Shown here: piece by piece, positions 13,547 through 16,211 of the stretch
Numbering within the stretch: the first letter of the stretch is position 1
Layout of the letters: each line of letters opens with the position of its first letter
Origin: Candidatus Apopatosoma intestinale
GTDB lineage: Bacteria > Bacillota > Clostridia > Oscillospirales > CAG-272
NCBI GenBank assembly: GCA_018064545.1
Contig: JAGHUY010000309.1
Coordinates: 1-16,211, forward strand
Direction of reading: 5' to 3'
DNA: 16,211 nt
The notes under the pieces: model-generated
What the model was told of the DNA's origin: nothing
The model's database searches: none
Seen by the model: only the letters and a program-made list of their open reading frames with translations
Translations under genes and position numbers: made by a program

Positions 13547-15547
13547 ATGGCAAAAGTGAAAGATTACGGCAACGAAAGCATTACCTCCATCAAAGGCGCG
13601 GATCGCGTCCGTCTTCGCCCGGCCGTCATTTTCGGCTCGGACGGGATCGACGGCTGCCGCCATGCCGTCTTTGAGATCATATCGAACTCGGTGGATGAGG
13701 CGAGAGCCGGCTTCGGATCGGAGATCCGGATCACGGCGTATCGTGATCTTTCGATCTGCGTAGAGGACTTCGGCCGCGGTGTCCCGCTCGATTATAACGA
13801 AAAAGAAAAACGCTATAACTGGGAATTGGTGTACTGCGAGCTGTATGCCGGCGGAAAGTATCAGACCGGCAGTGAGGCGACCTATGAGTATTCCCTCGGT
13901 TTGAACGGCCTCGGTGCCGCGTCCACGCAGTACGCGTCCGAGTTTATGACGGTGCAGTCTTACCGGGACGGGTCATTACTCGAAATGCGCTTTAAAAAGG
14001 GAAAACCGTGCGGCAAACTGTCGGTCACGCCGCTTCCGAAAAAAGACAGTAAACGCACGGGTACGATCGTCACGTGGCGTCCCGATCTGGACGTTTTTAC
14101 CGACATCAACGTGGGAAAAGAGTATTATGAGGACACGCTCGACCGTCAGGCGATGGTCAACGCGGGTGTGCATTTCTTCTTCCGCTTTGAAAATGAAGAC
14201 GGCACTTTCTACGAAAAAGAGTTCTATTATGAAAACGGCATCGTGGACAAACTGACCGCCGCAGCGGGCGAAAACTCGCTGACCGCCCCGGTGCTCTGGA
14301 AGATGACCGACCGCGGCCGCGACCGCGAAGACCGCGACGAGTACACGCTGAAAGCCGAGATTGCGTTCTGCTTCTCGACCTCCGACCATTTTCTCGAATA
14401 CTACCACAATTCCAGTTATCTGGAATACGGCGGATCCCCCGACCGCGCCGTGCGCACGGCGTTCGCTTATGCCGTCGATAAATATCTGCGCCAGACCGGA
14501 AAATACACGAGGAGCGAACAGAAGATCAGTTTCGTCGATATTTCCGACTGTCTGATGCTGATCCTCTCCGGCTTCTCGGCGATGCCGTCCTACGAAAATC
14601 AGACCAAAAAGAGTATTGCCAATACGTTCATTCAGGAATCGCTGACGCGGTTCATCAAGGACAATTTGGAGACGTATTTTGCGGAAAAGCCGCTGGAAGC
14701 GGAGAAGATCGCTTCGCAGATCCTCATCAACAAGCGCAGTCGTGAGGAAGCGGAGAACACCCGTGTGGCCGTCCGGAAAAAGATGGCGACGGCGGGCGGC
14801 GACGTGACCAACCGCATCAATAAATTCGTCTCCTGCCGCTCCAAAGACCCGACGCGCCGCGAACTCTATATCGTGGAGGGCGATTCGGCTCTGACGTCCG
14901 TCAAACTCGGTCGCGACGCGGAATTTCAGGCGATCATCCCGGTGCGCGGCAAGACGCTGAACTGTCTGAAAAGCACGTACAAGAAGATTCTCGAAAGCGA
15001 CATCATCATGGACCTTGTCAACGCGATCGGGTGCGGTATGGAACTGGAAACGGGACATAAGGGCGACAAAAAATCGCCGATGGCGTTTGACCGCGACGCG
15101 CTCCGCTGGTCAAAGATCATCATCTGCACCGATGCCGACGAGGACGGGTATCAGATCCGCACCCTGCTTCTGACGCTGTTCTACCGTCTGCTCCCCAAAC
15201 TGGTGGAGGAGGGACTGGTGTTCATCGCGGAATCGCCGCTGTATGAGATCAATACCAAAGACCATACGTATTTTGCCTACGACGAGAAAGAAAAAGCCGA
15301 GATCATGGCGAAGATCGGAAACGAAAAGGCAAGCGTCATGCGCTCCAAGGGACTCGGTGAAAACGAGCCGGAGATGATGTGGCAGACCACGATGAACCCG
15401 GCGACGCGGCGGCTGATCCAGATTTGTCCCGCCGACCAAGGTGCGACCGACTATATTTTCGATACGCTCCTCGGCGACAATCTGAAAGAGCGCAAAGCGT
15501 TCATCGCCGAAAACGGCAAGTACTACTATAACCAGGCAGACGTATAG
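13547..15547 (+). CDS. Type IIA DNA topoisomerase subunit B (GyrB/ParE-like)
   Basis: The 666-residue protein has the GHKL ATPase, transducer and Toprim layout of GyrB/ParE. Visible elements are the N-box EIISNSVDEA (Glu43, Asn47, Asp50), EDFGRG (73-78), GLNGLGA (118-124), the ATP-sensing QTK loop (352-354), Toprim EGDSAL (444-449) with Glu444, and TDADEDG with Asp529, Asp531 and Asp533. The end KGLGE...TTMNPATR is typical. The length fits ParE or the short GyrB form. Together with subunit A it would change DNA supercoiling or unlink chromosomes using ATP. Several usually fixed residues differ (DNGRG to DFGRG, EGDSAGGS to EGDSALTS). It may therefore be an extra type IIA pair rather than the main gyrase. 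The start at 13547 has GGGGAG (13533-13538) at 8 nt; the in-frame ATG at 13526 has no good site. Confidence 0.88.
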   Translation: MAKVKDYGNESITSIKGADRVRLRPAVIFGSDGIDGCRHAVFEIISNSVDEARAGFGSEIRITAYRDLSICVEDFGRGVPLDYNEKEKRYNWELVYCELYAGGKYQTGSEATYEYSLGLNGLGAASTQYASEFMTVQSYRDGSLLEMRFKKGKPCGKLSVTPLPKKDSKRTGTIVTWRPDLDVFTDINVGKEYYEDTLDRQAMVNAGVHFFFRFENEDGTFYEKEFYYENGIVDKLTAAAGENSLTAPVLWKMTDRGRDREDRDEYTLKAEIAFCFSTSDHFLEYYHNSSYLEYGGSPDRAVRTAFAYAVDKYLRQTGKYTRSEQKISFVDISDCLMLILSGFSAMPSYENQTKKSIANTFIQESLTRFIKDNLETYFAEKPLEAEKIASQILINKRSREEAENTRVAVRKKMATAGGDVTNRINKFVSCRSKDPTRRELYIVEGDSALTSVKLGRDAEFQAIIPVRGKTLNCLKSTYKKILESDIIMDLVNAIGCGMELETGHKGDKKSPMAFDRDALRWSKIIICTDADEDGYQIRTLLLTLFYRLLPKLVEEGLVFIAESPLYEINTKDHTYFAYDEKEKAEIMAKIGNEKASVMRSKGLGENEPEMMWQTTMNPATRRLIQICPADQGATDYIFDTLLGDNLKERKAFIAENGKYYYNQADV

Positions 15548-15558
15548 AGGAGAAAGAA

Positions 15559-16211
15559 ATGCCAAAGAAAGCCAAAAAAGAGGTCATGGCAGAGGAACTG
15601 CCGCAGGCGGAAGTGACGCTTCAACCGATCACGGAGACGATTGAGAAGAACTATATGCCGTACGTGATGACGAGCATCATCTCCCGCGCGATCCCGGCCA
15701 TCGACGGGTTCAAACCGTCGCACCGGAAACTGCTTTATACGATGTACAAGATGGGACTGCTCACGGGCGGGCGCACGAAGAGCGCCAACGTCGTCGGACA
15801 GACGATGCGCTTAAATCCCCACGGCGACGCCGCCATTTATGAGACCATGGTGCGTCTGACGCGCGGAAACGAAACGCTTCTTCACCCGTTCGTCGATTCC
15901 AAGGGCAGTTTCGGCAAACAGTACAGTCAGATGGCGTTTGCCGCCTCCCGTTATACCGAGGTCAAACTGGATAAATTCTGCGCCGAGATTTTCTCGGGCA
16001 TCGACAAGAACGCCGTCGATTTCATCGACAACTACGACGCGACGATGAAAGAGCCGGTCATTTTGCCGACGACGTTCCCGAATATCCTCGTCTCGCCGAA
16101 CTCGGGCGTGGCCGTAGGGCTTGCCTGCGAGATCGCGTCGTTCAACCTTGCCGAAGTCTGCAACGGCACGATCGCCATGCTCCGTAATCCCGACGTCACG
16201 TCGGAAGAACT
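15559..16211 (+). CDS. Type IIA DNA topoisomerase subunit A (GyrA/ParC-like), 3' end outside the window
   Basis: The first 217 residues are present. After a Lys-rich start (MPKKAKKEVM) comes the breakage-reunion domain: KPSHRKLLY (52-60), the helix-turn-helix with NPHGDAAIYE (86-95), and ASRYTE with Arg131 and catalytic Tyr132, which forms the covalent bond to cleaved DNA. The position equal to E. coli GyrA Ser83 is Ala91; the acidic partner is kept as Glu95. The usual glycine-rich NFGS segment reads SFGKQYSQ here. AGGAG precedes the ATG, 11 nt after the subunit B stop, so both subunits are co-translated from one operon. Gyrase versus topoisomerase IV cannot be decided, because the C-terminal domain with or without a GyrA-box is outside the window. 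Confidence 0.88.
   Translation, partial: MPKKAKKEVMAEELPQAEVTLQPITETIEKNYMPYVMTSIISRAIPAIDGFKPSHRKLLYTMYKMGLLTGGRTKSANVVGQTMRLNPHGDAAIYETMVRLTRGNETLLHPFVDSKGSFGKQYSQMAFAASRYTEVKLDKFCAEIFSGIDKNAVDFIDNYDATMKEPVILPTTFPNILVSPNSGVAVGLACEIASFNLAEVCNGTIAMLRNPDVTSEE

Noticed and set aside
13976..15058. A 360-codon antisense frame opposite the topoisomerase B gene
   Set aside because: Same register effect as above. There is no plausible protein motif, and the sense strand encodes a clear GyrB/ParE-type protein.
1..16211. CRISPR arrays, insertion sequences, tRNA or rRNA genes, riboswitches
   Set aside because: No regularly spaced repeats, transposase-like proteins, cloverleaf patterns or recognisable aptamer motifs were seen. 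The only long intergenic stretches (1120-1358 and 13378-13546) are explained by divergent promoters and small hairpins.

Overview
The window looks like chromosomal DNA of an anaerobic Bacillota (class Clostridia, perhaps an Oscillospirales- or Christensenellales-type gut lineage). The evidence is purine-rich AGGAGG-type ribosome binding sites before nearly every gene, sigma-A-like promoters with an extended -10 TGn, AddB instead of RecBCD, a paired radical SAM/DUF2344 module, and a G+C content in the mid to upper 50s. No mobile element, CRISPR array, tRNA or rRNA was seen. This is a housekeeping region, not an island; the taxonomic call is an inference from gene content.

Left part (1-1119, minus strand): the first 11 codons of an unidentified gene, an SGNH/GDSL hydrolase with its own promoter, and rpsT (ribosomal protein S20) with a promoter, a leader hairpin and a strong intrinsic terminator. 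Divergent from rpsT on the plus strand is a two-gene operon (1359-5047): a GNAT acetyltransferase and a 970-residue GH94 glycoside phosphorylase. It ends at a bidirectional hairpin terminator (5053-5084).

Centre (5088-13377, minus strand): six tightly packed genes, read from right to left: a short QueG-like double [4Fe-4S] protein, addB, a TIGR03960-type radical SAM protein, a TIGR03936/DUF2344 partner overlapping it by 25 nt, a SAM-dependent methyltransferase, and hslO (Hsp33). Spacings are 33, 14, -25, 16 and 2 nt. No internal terminator was seen, so they probably form one operon ending at the shared terminator. Four of the six products carry predicted Fe-S clusters or a redox-sensing zinc centre.

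Right part (13378-16211): a 169-bp divergent region, then a plus-strand operon encoding the B and A subunits of a type IIA DNA topoisomerase. The A subunit runs off the window. The subunits keep the ATPase, Toprim and tyrosine catalytic residues but differ from textbook GyrAB/ParEC at several conserved positions, including the quinolone-contact serine, which is alanine here. The divergent region is the most interesting non-coding stretch: two extended -10 promoters face each other with overlapping start sites, and each has a TCCGGA core between its -35 and -10.
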